Shown: positions 15,590 through 24,175 of the stretch, piece by piece
Position numbering within the stretch: the first letter of the stretch is position 1
Layout of the letters: each line of letters opens with the position of its first letter
Source: Xylanibacter ruminicola
Lineage (GTDB): Bacteria > Bacteroidota > Bacteroidia > Bacteroidales > Bacteroidaceae
NCBI RefSeq assembly: GCF_900142525.1
Contig: NZ_FRBD01000015.1
Coordinates: forward strand, 61,922-125,921
Direction of reading: 5' to 3'
DNA length: 64,000 nt
Translations under genes and position numbers: made by a program
The notes under the pieces: generated by a model
Told to the model about the DNA's origin: nothing
Database searches by the model: none
Seen by the model: the letters and a program-made list of their open reading frames with translations, nothing else

Positions 15590-17677
15590 TCACTCGGCGG
15601 TGACGGTGAAGCCTTCGCGGGTGGTGACGTTGCGATCGTCACAGCGCCAGTGGATGGTGAACTTCTTGATGCCCCACGACTTGGCATAACTCTGCAAGAT
15701 GTCAACGTTATTGCTCATGATGTCCTTCGACTTCTTGACAATAAAACCAATGGTGTTAAGACTGGTGGCAGTCTTGTCGGCAATCTTGAAGTTGCTGGCA
15801 TAGAGGTCGGGGAATGCATTGCGGATGTTCGACTCAAGCTCGCCCTGAGCACCTACAACTGGCGATGCTGCCCACTCATCGATGGTTACATACATGCGCC
15901 ACGACTGCATAGCTCGGTTAGGCTCTATAAGATCGTGTGAGTAGGTGGTTCCGCCAGTGTTGTCGTAAACGTATTTGTTAGGGGCATTCTTATAGCCATT
16001 CTGAACCTTATGTACAAACAATAAAGCTGCAGTTTGTGGAGACGACGTAATGTTAACGGCGTACTGTCCTGATGGATAATCAACCGACCAGCATATCTCC
16101 TGAGTCACGTCGGCATCGTTCACCAAGATTGCGGCAGGATTCTGGTGGCAGTAGTAGATGGTGCTGCCCACATTCTCGTAATACTTAGGCAGAGCGCCGG
16201 TATAAGTCCACGTAACTTTAGTACCCGATGTATTCTTCTTCACACCCAGCTCCTTGTTGGATTGCTGCATGCCAATAGAGAACGAATTACCAGTAGTGGT
16301 ACCCACCGAATAGCTACCACCAACGCTTATACTGCCCATAGGTCCGCTCATATTGGCTCCGCCACTGGCACCCCATGAGATGCCGACAGTTTCACTCTGA
16401 GAGTACGACGAGCCCGTAGTGACGGTGGTGTTCGACGCGTTATTGTCGGTATTAGGTGCCGATGCTTCCAGGTGTATGCTGCCGTCGCCCGAAAGATTCA
16501 TCGAGGTTTCGTACTTCGAGAGGAATGCACCAAACCAGTTGTTGTATTCGCCGAAGTTGGTGGCCTCGTACCATGTGTTTGACTTGCTAACTGGGTAGAA
16601 AATCTTCCAACCATCCTGTTCACCCATGCAGAGGGTGACGTTCTGCTTAAGATAGTAGTAATCCTTATTGGTTTCCATGTTGTGTACTCCCCACGAACTT
16701 ACCTTCATTTTTACGCGGTTGTAGCGTATCCTAGAGCGGTTGTCCCAGGCAAGAAAGTTAATATTGCCGGTAAAGGTGAATGTCTCGCTGGCATCCATCA
16801 GCTCGTTGATGTTTGTAGTGCCTGTGCCGCGAGTCATGGCGCGGGCAGCGGCAGCCTCCTGAGTCTTCTCGGTGTCGTTGAGCCACTCTGCAGCTGCATC
16901 GGCCATCATACCGCTAATGGCGGGTGTACGCTCGGATTTACCGGTCACAGCCTGTTCCTCGGTAGTGTTGCCTTCTTCATCGCTCTCGCTTACATAAGAT
17001 GTGAACTCCTCCTCAAACGGGGCCTGCATAAAGTAGTCGTTCGGACCAAGGATAATCATCTCAGCAAAGGGGGCGTCATCATCATCGCTTTCGCCCCTGG
17101 TTCTGGCTACATTCTTCATGGTGGCCATACGTGTCTTCAAACGTTCAACTTGTTGCGAACTGCGTGCGGAAGCAGCGGCCTCGTCGCTTGACACATCGAA
17201 CATTTGCTCAAAGAATTCCTCTTCAAGTGTAAGCAGTGCATATAAATAAGTAAGTGCAAATGCGCCGACCTGTTCGGTATTTGGAGTTGTTAAGCAAACG
17301 TAGCCGCCTTTCATGGCGAGTCGGGCTGCATCTTTCATAACCTCAAGGCCATTCTGTTCTTCAAAATTGTCGAACAAGCTGCCTGGAATAACCATCATTC
17401 GCGTGTCGGCATCAACGCTGGCAGTGGTCTTGGGCAGGCGCTTTACGAGTGCTGCCGCAGTGGTTCCCTCTTCGATTGTGCCAAGAACGGCAGTGGGCAG
17501 ATTTGCTGTCACCGTAACGCTCATCTGGTCGGTAGTGGGCTCAGTGTGAGTGATGGTTTCAGTAATGCTTGATGAGTCTGGATAAACAGAATTATCGCTC
17601 TCTACACACGATGAAACACTCACGCCTGCAGCTATAGTCAGGGCGAGTGAAAGATAATTTAAAATACTTTTTTTCAT
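15590..17677 (-). CDS. Secreted lipoprotein, possible beta-pore-forming protein
   Basis: A 695-residue protein starting at the ATG at 17677 (MKKSILNYLSLAL); longer frames upstream lack a signal. The lipobox SVSSC places the acylated Cys near residue 24. A middle region (about residues 290-450) ends in Gly/Ser-rich alternating stretches (SYSQSETVGISWGASGGA, then SISVGGSYSVGTTTGNSFSI), followed by VTWTYTGALPKYY and ICWSVDYPSGQYAV. This pattern resembles the amphipathic stem and beta-prism regions of leukocidin/VCC-type cytolysins, but I cannot confirm homology. The N-terminal 250 residues are acidic and unrecognised. It has its own promoter and a terminator formed by the repeat array. Confidence 0.5.
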   Translation of the reverse strand: MKKSILNYLSLALTIAAGVSVSSCVESDNSVYPDSSSITETITHTEPTTDQMSVTVTANLPTAVLGTIEEGTTAAALVKRLPKTTASVDADTRMMVIPGSLFDNFEEQNGLEVMKDAARLAMKGGYVCLTTPNTEQVGAFALTYLYALLTLEEEFFEQMFDVSSDEAAASARSSQQVERLKTRMATMKNVARTRGESDDDDAPFAEMIILGPNDYFMQAPFEEEFTSYVSESDEEGNTTEEQAVTGKSERTPAISGMMADAAAEWLNDTEKTQEAAAARAMTRGTGTTNINELMDASETFTFTGNINFLAWDNRSRIRYNRVKMKVSSWGVHNMETNKDYYYLKQNVTLCMGEQDGWKIFYPVSKSNTWYEATNFGEYNNWFGAFLSKYETSMNLSGDGSIHLEASAPNTDNNASNTTVTTGSSYSQSETVGISWGASGGANMSGPMGSISVGGSYSVGTTTGNSFSIGMQQSNKELGVKKNTSGTKVTWTYTGALPKYYENVGSTIYYCHQNPAAILVNDADVTQEICWSVDYPSGQYAVNITSSPQTAALLFVHKVQNGYKNAPNKYVYDNTGGTTYSHDLIEPNRAMQSWRMYVTIDEWAASPVVGAQGELESNIRNAFPDLYASNFKIADKTATSLNTIGFIVKKSKDIMSNNVDILQSYAKSWGIKKFTIHWRCDDRNVTTREGFTVTAE

Positions 17678-17712
17678 GTTCAATAGTGTCAAAAGAGTTA
17701 ATATATCTGCTG

Positions 17713-17742
17713 CAAATATACGAACAAATTTTGAATTATCAA
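17713..17742 (-). promoter_or_regulatory. Promoter of the lipoprotein gene
   Basis: Minus-strand TATATTTG (17713-17720) with TTG at 17740-17742, 19 bp apart, 35 bp before the ATG at 17677. Confidence 0.6.
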
Positions 17743-17821
17743 AATATTTTTGCGGGAATCTGCCATTCATTTTCTTTCTGCCTCAGGTGTTCAAATCTAA
17801 GGAGCACCAACCAAAATGCAG

Positions 17822-17854
17822 AGTTCCCTGCTGGCATCGCGCCAACAGGGAACT
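17822..17854 (-). terminator. Terminator of the PEGA-to-monophosphatase operon
   Basis: Stem AGTTCCCTG (17822-17830) with CAGGGAACT (17846-17854), extended by an inner TGGC/GCCA. It begins at the stop codon of the inositol monophosphatase gene. Confidence 0.6.
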
Positions 17855-18674
17855 ATTTTATTGCTTTAAGTATGTCTTGGTGAACTATGGCGTTGGTGGC
17901 TACAACACTGTCGCCCTCCATAAAATAGTCATCGCCATCGTAGTTGGTAACGCGGCCGCCTGCCTCCTTGACAATCAGCGCTCCAGCCATATAGTCCCAC
18001 TGCCCGATATATCGCTCGGCATAGGCATCCAGTCGGCCGGCAGCAACATAGCATAGCGCTATGGCGGCAGAGCCCAACATACGTATGCTGCCCACGTTGC
18101 CGTAGAAATAATCAATCAAACGCTTTATGACGGGCTTATAGGCATCGCTGTTGTAAGGCAGTTGCAGGCACAACAGGGCATCGCCGATAGGACTATTGCC
18201 CACGTGAATAGGCTTGGCGTTTACAAACGCTCCTCCGCCCTGCCAGGCATAGAAGCACTCGTTGCTTACAATCTCGTAGACAACACCCACAACAATCTCG
18301 CGACCTCGGCAGAGTGCGATGCTTACGGCGTAAGGTGCAAAGCCATGAATAAAATTGGTGGTGCCGTCAAGCGGATCTACTACCCAGGTATATGTCGGCA
18401 ACTGATTGGCGACAGCATCAGTATTAGCCACGGCATCGTCCTTAGTAGTACCCTCTTCGGTGATGAACCCTGCCTGGGGCAACAACTCCCGTAGTGCCTT
18501 GACAATCATCTGTTCCGAGCCCTTGTCGACATACGACACATAGTCGTGGGCATGTTTGCGCTCAACCCTGTCTACCGAGAAGTTAGCGCGCTCGTTCTTA
18601 ATATATTCACCAGCCTGGCGTGCCACCTGGCAAACGTCTAATGTCAATCTTTCAAAGTCAATATCTGATATCAT
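17853..18674 (-). CDS. Inositol monophosphatase family protein
   Basis: A 273-residue Mg-dependent phosphatase (SuhB/IMPase family). Metal-binding signature WVVDPLDGTTNFIHG is complete, with the upstream Glu in FITEEGT and the C-terminal signature QWDYMAGALIVKEAGG. It removes phosphate from inositol phosphates or related small substrates; family members also act on 3'-phosphoadenosine compounds, so the substrate is not certain. The ATG at 18674 lies 4 bp after the stop of the LPP20-like gene, so it ends a four-gene operon of otherwise envelope-type genes. Confidence 0.88.
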   Translation of the reverse strand: MISDIDFERLTLDVCQVARQAGEYIKNERANFSVDRVERKHAHDYVSYVDKGSEQMIVKALRELLPQAGFITEEGTTKDDAVANTDAVANQLPTYTWVVDPLDGTTNFIHGFAPYAVSIALCRGREIVVGVVYEIVSNECFYAWQGGGAFVNAKPIHVGNSPIGDALLCLQLPYNSDAYKPVIKRLIDYFYGNVGSIRMLGSAAIALCYVAAGRLDAYAERYIGQWDYMAGALIVKEAGGRVTNYDGDDYFMEGDSVVATNAIVHQDILKAIK

Positions 18675-18678
18675 GAAA

Positions 18679-20490
18679 CTATTCTCTGTAGAAATTACCT
18701 GCGTTGTACAATTTATCCATCGCCACCTCATTGGGTTGCCAAGTGCGGATTTTAATCTGGGGCGAATCGTGATCTGTCATATCTACAAGTAGAAACAAAT
18801 AACCTTTGTCGCCATAAGTTGTTGAATTGTATTCCTGCCCTATCTGGATAGCAAATAATTCTTCCTTATCGTATTTCTCTAACCACTGTACTTCATTATT
18901 AGAGAAACGAATATTGATAAACTCATTACGTTTGAAACAACGCTCCAGGTTTCTAAGATACTCGTCTTTGGAGTATCTGTTATAACGGATTACATTTTGC
19001 CCCTCAAGTGACACAGGACGTTCCTGATTAGATGCTTGTTTAGATCGCGGCCTTGCCACATTGCCAATGATTATAATTGCATCATCTGCAAAAATACTCC
19101 TGATATAATCAAGTCGCTTAAGGCAATATGCAGTTTTGTAGCTCTCCATAAACTCCATAATCAGTTCTCGCGTCTCGTCTTTCCAACCTGGGGCATATTT
19201 GCATAGAATATCGTTTTCGGCTATATCCCCTAACCCGAAAGCAACATTTTTTATTTTCTTATCCTTATCAAAGGTAAAAACGACATCCTCAACGAAAGTC
19301 TTTTTTGTACCCGACTTAAACGAGAATGACATCTGCAATCCTCGAGCCACAACATTGCCATTAGCACCTTTAAAATACTTTATATTGGGGGTACCCACAA
19401 TACGTCCTGTACCATAAGTAATGAGTTTATTATACATCTCTAACCCATCAAGGGTAAAGTATTTATATGCGCCCGAATAGTTCTTTGTTCTAATTGTTTC
19501 GGCTACCTTTGCAATTATATCTACATAGTCGTCTTTCTTTTGAACAACCTGCTGCTCAGATGGCATTAGATTTACACCCGTCATTACCGGCGTTGCTTGT
19601 GTTGTTTCTGCCTTGGCATCTTCTTTTACCAGAATTTCTGCATTCTTGAAGATTTTTTTTGAGATAACTCCTAAAACACTCTGCATCTCAGCATCGCCAC
19701 GAGCCTGGCCTTTATATTCGTATTCAATATTAATATGATAAGTGTCTGTCTTGTAACCTGGTATCATTTCTATCATGCCGCGTCCATCTTTGGCCGACCC
19801 TAAGCAATCAGTCCTGCCATCAGAATATGTAAATTCAAGACTTGAAACGGGACTATCGTTATAATAGAATAATAGGTCAACACAATCGCCATCACGCTTG
19901 TCAAACTTCACACTTATATCACTCAAAATACTTTCAATCTTTAATGGAATCCAATTAACAAGCACATTTCCTTCAGCATCTCTAACCATCGTTGGACGTT
20001 GTACTGAGCGAACAAGCGAGTAAGCCCAGTAATAATACTGCAGGGCCATGTCGATTTTACTCTTCCTCAAAGCTTCATCGGCAATCTTAACCATATCGCG
20101 AGCCTTCGTTTCACGATCTTCATAAATCTTTGCCATCTCCGAACGTTTGATATAACGACGCACCTGTATGTTTGGCTCCTTGCCAACAACCCATTTTTCC
20201 ACGTTCATCAATGTAGAGTTAGAATATGTATTGATGCAATTATGCACTCTTGACTTGTGTTCCAATTGACCATTAGTATTCTGCTCATCCATCAGGTACT
20301 GGAATTCTGTTGATACGTTAGTCGCTATCATGCTTACCAAATCGGCTATAGCGCGTTCAGAGGCTTCTTCCTCATTAGATCCATACCCTACTCCATAATA
20401 GTATTCGCCCGACTCGCGTATATAGTCCCAATTCTGAGCCATCACAATAACTGGAAATATCAGCAGAATTGCAAATAATAGTTTTCTCAT
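18679..20490 (-). CDS. LPP20-like envelope protein
   Basis: A 603-residue exported protein (signal MRKLLFAILLIFPVIVMAQ). The first domain carries the LPP20 pattern YYYGVGYGSNEEEASERAI with an ADLVSMIATNVS helix, then a helical region rich in KARDMVKIADEALRKSK. The C-terminal 200 residues resemble an NTF2/SnoaL-like fold (FMESYKTAYCLKRLDYIRSIF). Function unknown; it lies between the BACON/SusF-like lipoprotein and the monophosphatase, with gaps of 11 and 4 bp, suggesting a shared envelope role. Confidence 0.6.
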   Translation of the reverse strand: MRKLLFAILLIFPVIVMAQNWDYIRESGEYYYGVGYGSNEEEASERAIADLVSMIATNVSTEFQYLMDEQNTNGQLEHKSRVHNCINTYSNSTLMNVEKWVVGKEPNIQVRRYIKRSEMAKIYEDRETKARDMVKIADEALRKSKIDMALQYYYWAYSLVRSVQRPTMVRDAEGNVLVNWIPLKIESILSDISVKFDKRDGDCVDLLFYYNDSPVSSLEFTYSDGRTDCLGSAKDGRGMIEMIPGYKTDTYHINIEYEYKGQARGDAEMQSVLGVISKKIFKNAEILVKEDAKAETTQATPVMTGVNLMPSEQQVVQKKDDYVDIIAKVAETIRTKNYSGAYKYFTLDGLEMYNKLITYGTGRIVGTPNIKYFKGANGNVVARGLQMSFSFKSGTKKTFVEDVVFTFDKDKKIKNVAFGLGDIAENDILCKYAPGWKDETRELIMEFMESYKTAYCLKRLDYIRSIFADDAIIIIGNVARPRSKQASNQERPVSLEGQNVIRYNRYSKDEYLRNLERCFKRNEFINIRFSNNEVQWLEKYDKEELFAIQIGQEYNSTTYGDKGYLFLLVDMTDHDSPQIKIRTWQPNEVAMDKLYNAGNFYRE

Positions 20491-20501
20491 AATCTATAAC
20501 C

Positions 20502-21851
20502 TTAAAGCTTAGTTACAACCACTCTATTATTGCCTTCGTAACTAATATAAAGTTGGAATTTATAGCTGCCCGCCTCATCAATAATGAGGTTTTCACCATT
20601 CTGGACTAAATCATCAAAATGATGTCCATCCTCATTTGCACAGCCCCAATTGAAAAGCCAGTCATGATTCATACGGAACTTTAACTTGGTTGCATCTAAA
20701 TTAAGTGTGGTCTCCCAACAACCGGCTTCTTTGTTATAGGTCATGTCAACGTCATTATCCCAACCACTGAATTCGCCAACAACACTTATGGCATCTACCT
20801 TTGTCAAGGTATAATTCATGGCTTGAGCATCCAGATTTATCTGATAGAATCCTTCACCTGGATTTGGACAGTCTTTTTCTCCAAAATATGTAAGTGTACC
20901 GCCAAGCGTGTTGCCTTCAATATACTCAAGGTCATCCACCCAATCCTCAGCATTTGGTTTGAACTTAAAATTGCCATTCAAATAGTAGTAGCCTATATAC
21001 TTACCATTACCAGTAGAATCAAAGAGGCGATTATTATTGCTCCACCCACCATTTTCATCAACTACATAAAAATATGGTGCAAAATCAAATGACGTGACCT
21101 CATAAGTGTAATCCCGCATATTTATAATCACACGGATTTTCTTATGGCCTGCAGGGATAAAGAAAGCGGCATCATTGTCAGAGAGGTTGCTACGACTATC
21201 AAGAGAGCCCGATGTACCATTATTACCAGTGCCCGGTTTCGGAGCCAAAAGCAGAGACCAGTCGTTATTCTGAATAATCGCATCGCAGGCCTTATCATCA
21301 CCAATAGCAAACCACGTATCCTCTTCAGCTGCATCTACAACAATAAAGAATACAGGATCTTCGTAAACATCCTTATTGCTATGGTTAAACTTAAGCGTTT
21401 TTTCAGTAGCCGTTAAAACCCAATCCTTAATACCTACTATATAATAATTATTAGAGATTTCTGCTGCAGCTGCCTGGTTTACTGTGATAGAAACTGTAGC
21501 ATATTTTTTGTCTCCTAATATAATTGTTTCTGTACGAGTGTTAGGGGTAATGTTTCTTTCGGCAGCAATAGCTATAGTGCTGCTGCCACTAGCTGCATTA
21601 GAGGGGGATATGCTTATCCATGAGGGGACTGAAATTATCTCCCAGGCAAAATTAGCGTTAACATTAATATATATAGTTTCTCCACTTGCACTGAAGCTGA
21701 GAGTTGTTTCACTTGAAGTTATCTCTGGTGTTACTGCTGGGGGAGGCGTATTTGATGGAGGAGTTCCAAATGCCATATTACCCGGAAGATTGTCTTCAGT
21801 ACATGATATAAACAAAATGCAAACAGCAAATAAATAAAATATCTTTCTCAT
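20502..21851 (-). CDS. BACON and SusE/SusF-like surface lipoprotein
   Basis: A 449-residue lipoprotein (LFISCTEDN; Cys near residue 16). Residues 48-130 form a BACON domain (SETTLSFSASGETIYINV, then VPSWISISPSN and a closing VNQAA). The rest holds repeated beta domains that resemble SusE/SusF starch-binding modules (YYIVGIKDW; FYVVDENGGW; ISVVGEFSGWDNDVDM). Such lipoproteins sit on the outer membrane and bind glycans. No SusC/SusD pair is nearby, so a polysaccharide locus is not indicated; binding target unknown. It lies 13 bp after the PEGA gene. Confidence 0.65.
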   Translation of the reverse strand: MRKIFYLFAVCILFISCTEDNLPGNMAFGTPPSNTPPPAVTPEITSSETTLSFSASGETIYINVNANFAWEIISVPSWISISPSNAASGSSTIAIAAERNITPNTRTETIILGDKKYATVSITVNQAAAAEISNNYYIVGIKDWVLTATEKTLKFNHSNKDVYEDPVFFIVVDAAEEDTWFAIGDDKACDAIIQNNDWSLLLAPKPGTGNNGTSGSLDSRSNLSDNDAAFFIPAGHKKIRVIINMRDYTYEVTSFDFAPYFYVVDENGGWSNNNRLFDSTGNGKYIGYYYLNGNFKFKPNAEDWVDDLEYIEGNTLGGTLTYFGEKDCPNPGEGFYQINLDAQAMNYTLTKVDAISVVGEFSGWDNDVDMTYNKEAGCWETTLNLDATKLKFRMNHDWLFNWGCANEDGHHFDDLVQNGENLIIDEAGSYKFQLYISYEGNNRVVVTKL

Positions 21852-21864
21852 AACAGTCTTGTTT

Positions 21865-23508
21865 CTAGAATCTTACATATAACCCTATTCGGAGATTGGC
21901 ACCAGTTCCCCAGCCTTTAATCTTGCTGGAAACCTCTTCCAACTTTTTAAATACCTCTTTTTTACTTACTGCAAACTGACCTTCAGGAGCAAGACTTAGA
22001 CCTACATTATTAGTGAAATCTATTTCCACCCTTACTCCTGCAGTAGCACAAGTTGCATTACTACCTACACCATCTCCACTCACATTCAAAACACCAGCAC
22101 CTATCTGAGGTGTTATCCTGACAGACTCTCCAGCCTTGATTCCCCATCCCAGTTTACCTCCAAACATCATGCCGGAAATACTGGCTTCTGAAGTAGCAAG
22201 AGTACTTGTGTTGTACATGGGTACTGTTTCCTTTGCCATTGTCATTGTGGCATATGCTTCGATATTAAAACCAGAGATATAAGCACCTGCGTTGGCACCA
22301 TATCCCATCATTGTTCCTACTTGAGCTGAAGCTTGTATATATCCACAACTTGTTGATGAAGCATTTGTTTGGTTGGCTACTTTAGTAGCCTTCTCTTTGG
22401 ATCTTGCATTTTGTTTCCTCTTTAATATGGATTCCAATACAACATCTACCGTTGTTGTTTCGTTTTCCTTGATATTGAAGTACTGGCTCTTTGACTTATA
22501 GCCATCCATAGATATCGTTACAATGTGGTTGCCTATCATCTGATCGTTGATGTTCCGGGGAGTAACACCATAGTCTTTACCGTCAATAATGATATTACCA
22601 CCAAGAGGGGTCGAAGTAATAGCCAAGGTTCCTGTCATAGGTGCAGGTGCACTCAACATAACGGTTTGATTATTACCATCCGTAACAGTGACATACTGAA
22701 TAGTTGTATGGTGATTAGGCAGTCGGCATTCCACCTGGTAGTTGCCAGATTTGAGAATACCAACCCAAGTGCGCTTTCCTTTATACTCTCCATTAATATA
22801 GATATCTGCATCTGTATCAACGTTAAAAGTCATCTCTGCTGCATTTGATTTTAGATTTACTATTTCTTTTTGCGTCTTATTACGATCTGTCAGCGTGAGC
22901 CGTCCTTCCGACGTATGATAATTGTTTGCGATAATCTTATAAGTATACGTTCCCAATGGCAATGCCTTTGCCACTGAACCTGTTACATCAGTAGTGCCGA
23001 ACATCTCCTCCTGAGAATTAGCATTGTTACTTTTGATAGTAACAACAGCTCCGGCATTGGCTGGAGTTACATTAAACTGAACCATCTGAGTATATACAAC
23101 AGGTTTTGCTGCATTTAGCAACATAACATACACTTTTCCATCTTGTATAGTAGTCTTTAGATCGTACTTATTCAAAGTTGTATAACCATTTCGGCTAATG
23201 GTTACAAGTTTAGCGTTTTTCTGAACATAAACCCATAATTCATTATCGTGCTGCTCAACAATACTTTTCAGATTCCCGAAATTGAAGTTATACTCCATTA
23301 GATTGTCATCTGGGTTAGTAGAACTAACCTTGATTATGGCATATCTAAATCCGCTTCCATCAATCTTTTCATACACTTTGTTCTGAGGGGTTGTATCAAA
23401 AGGATCAAGTTCAAAACTTGAAACAGAGAACTTTAGCTTTTGTTGAGCCCCTGCTGAAATTGAGCCAAGTAAGACTATCAATAAGCCTAATAGTAATTTA
23501 CGTTTCAT
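21865..23508 (-). CDS. PEGA-domain protein with C-terminal beta-barrel
   Basis: A 547-residue exported protein (signal MKRKLLLGLLIVLLGSISAGAQ). Several PEGA-like modules are visible in the first 360 residues: a DADIYINGEYKGKR segment, and a later GTLAITSTPLGGNIIIDGKDYG followed by HIVTISMDGYK. A KR-rich linker follows, then about 160 residues of alternating Gly/aromatic strands ending in LRIGLYVRF, typical of an outer-membrane barrel with C-terminal Phe. It heads the four-gene operon and may anchor its products at the outer membrane. Confidence 0.65.
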   Translation of the reverse strand: MKRKLLLGLLIVLLGSISAGAQQKLKFSVSSFELDPFDTTPQNKVYEKIDGSGFRYAIIKVSSTNPDDNLMEYNFNFGNLKSIVEQHDNELWVYVQKNAKLVTISRNGYTTLNKYDLKTTIQDGKVYVMLLNAAKPVVYTQMVQFNVTPANAGAVVTIKSNNANSQEEMFGTTDVTGSVAKALPLGTYTYKIIANNYHTSEGRLTLTDRNKTQKEIVNLKSNAAEMTFNVDTDADIYINGEYKGKRTWVGILKSGNYQVECRLPNHHTTIQYVTVTDGNNQTVMLSAPAPMTGTLAITSTPLGGNIIIDGKDYGVTPRNINDQMIGNHIVTISMDGYKSKSQYFNIKENETTTVDVVLESILKRKQNARSKEKATKVANQTNASSTSCGYIQASAQVGTMMGYGANAGAYISGFNIEAYATMTMAKETVPMYNTSTLATSEASISGMMFGGKLGWGIKAGESVRITPQIGAGVLNVSGDGVGSNATCATAGVRVEIDFTNNVGLSLAPEGQFAVSKKEVFKKLEEVSSKIKGWGTGANLRIGLYVRF

Positions 23509-23583
23509 CGGTTAATGAAATATTTTTAATATATAAAACAAAACGCATGTTACCACAACTATGATGACAAACAAGCGATGTTG

Positions 23584-23614
23584 CAAAAGTACATATTATT
23601 TTCGAAATAAGCAA
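23584..23614 (-). promoter_or_regulatory. Promoter of the PEGA operon
   Basis: Minus-strand TACTTTTG (23584-23591) with TTG at 23612-23614, 20 bp apart; leader of about 70 bases before the PEGA start at 23508. Confidence 0.65.
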
Positions 23615-23660
23615 GAAAAAAAAACAAATTTTTGTTGCGTCAGAAGAAATGAACATACAT

Positions 23661-23887
23661 TTTGGCTAACTCGATAAGGCTGATTTCCTTGGAATCGGCC
23701 TTATTTTTTTGTACCTTTGCCGATGCAAACAAGTTGCATCAGCGAGTGAAGGCTGCGGCTCAGCATAGCTCGAGCGAGCTCGGCTCTGCATTCGCCTTGC
23801 ACTTCACTTGCACATGTCAATCAGAGATGATGACTGCAAGCAGGAAACGCCTGCCCTAAGTAGTTATTAACGCAGTAGGGATGCAAA
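23661..23887 (+). repeat. Terminator-promoter-leader module, copy A
   Basis: It starts TTTGGCTAACT, then a terminator stem AAGGCTGATT (23676-23685) with AATCGGCCTT (23693-23702), a T run, and TACCTTTG (23712-23719) with TTG at 23689-23691 inside the hairpin loop (20 bp spacing). About 110 bp follow that copy B lacks and that contain inverted repeats (GATGCAA/TTGCATC; GTGAAG/CTTCAC). It ends in a 54-bp core (23834-23887) identical to copy B at 30700-30753. No gene follows before the repeat array. Confidence 0.8.
23834..23887 (+). ncRNA. Candidate structured RNA core, copy A
   Basis: The core can fold as GCAGG-AAACG-CCTGC followed by CCCTA...TAGGG, closed by TGC/GCA ends. It is identical over 54 bases to the leader of the HU/smalltalk operon. 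Here the transcript would run through the AAAGCATAGCTTT array and end at its terminator, giving a noncoding RNA of roughly 240 bases. Confidence 0.5.
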
Positions 23888-23906
23888 ATAGCCGTGGCTC
23901 ACCAAC

Positions 23907-23972
23907 AAAAGCATAGCTTTCGCCCCCCGAAAGCATAGCTTTCATCCTGCGAAAGCTATGCTTTTATTTTTT
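23907..23972. repeat. AAAGCATAGCTTT array, copy 2, with terminator
   Basis: Two direct and one inverted unit. The last pair forms a perfect 14-bp stem (23930-23943 with 23951-23964, loop ATCCTGC) followed by TATTTTTT. Sequence and spacers match copy 1 at 15501-15581 apart from one missing unit. Confidence 0.85.
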
Positions 23973-24067
23973 CTACTAGCCTAACGCAATTGGCCCTGTA
24001 ATTTTGTTGTTTCTATGCGCGCACGTAAAGAAATGTATCTTTTTACGAAAGAATTATAGTTAATTAT

Positions 24068-24098
24068 TTGGAACTTACGGATAAAATTGTTAACTTTG
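24068..24098 (+). promoter_or_regulatory. Promoter of the giant leucine-rich adhesin gene
   Basis: TTG at 24068-24070 and TAACTTTG at 24091-24098, 20 bp apart, about 70 bp before the start codon. Confidence 0.65.
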
Positions 24099-24175
24099 CA
24101 AAGATTTTTAATATATTGTCTGCGATAAACCATACGCTTCGCGTATTCTAACTTGAAATAATAAAGGAATTTGAT

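Noticed and set aside
20502..21851. Polysaccharide utilisation locus
   Set aside because: A SusE/SusF-like lipoprotein is present but no SusC, SusD or glycoside hydrolase is linked to it.
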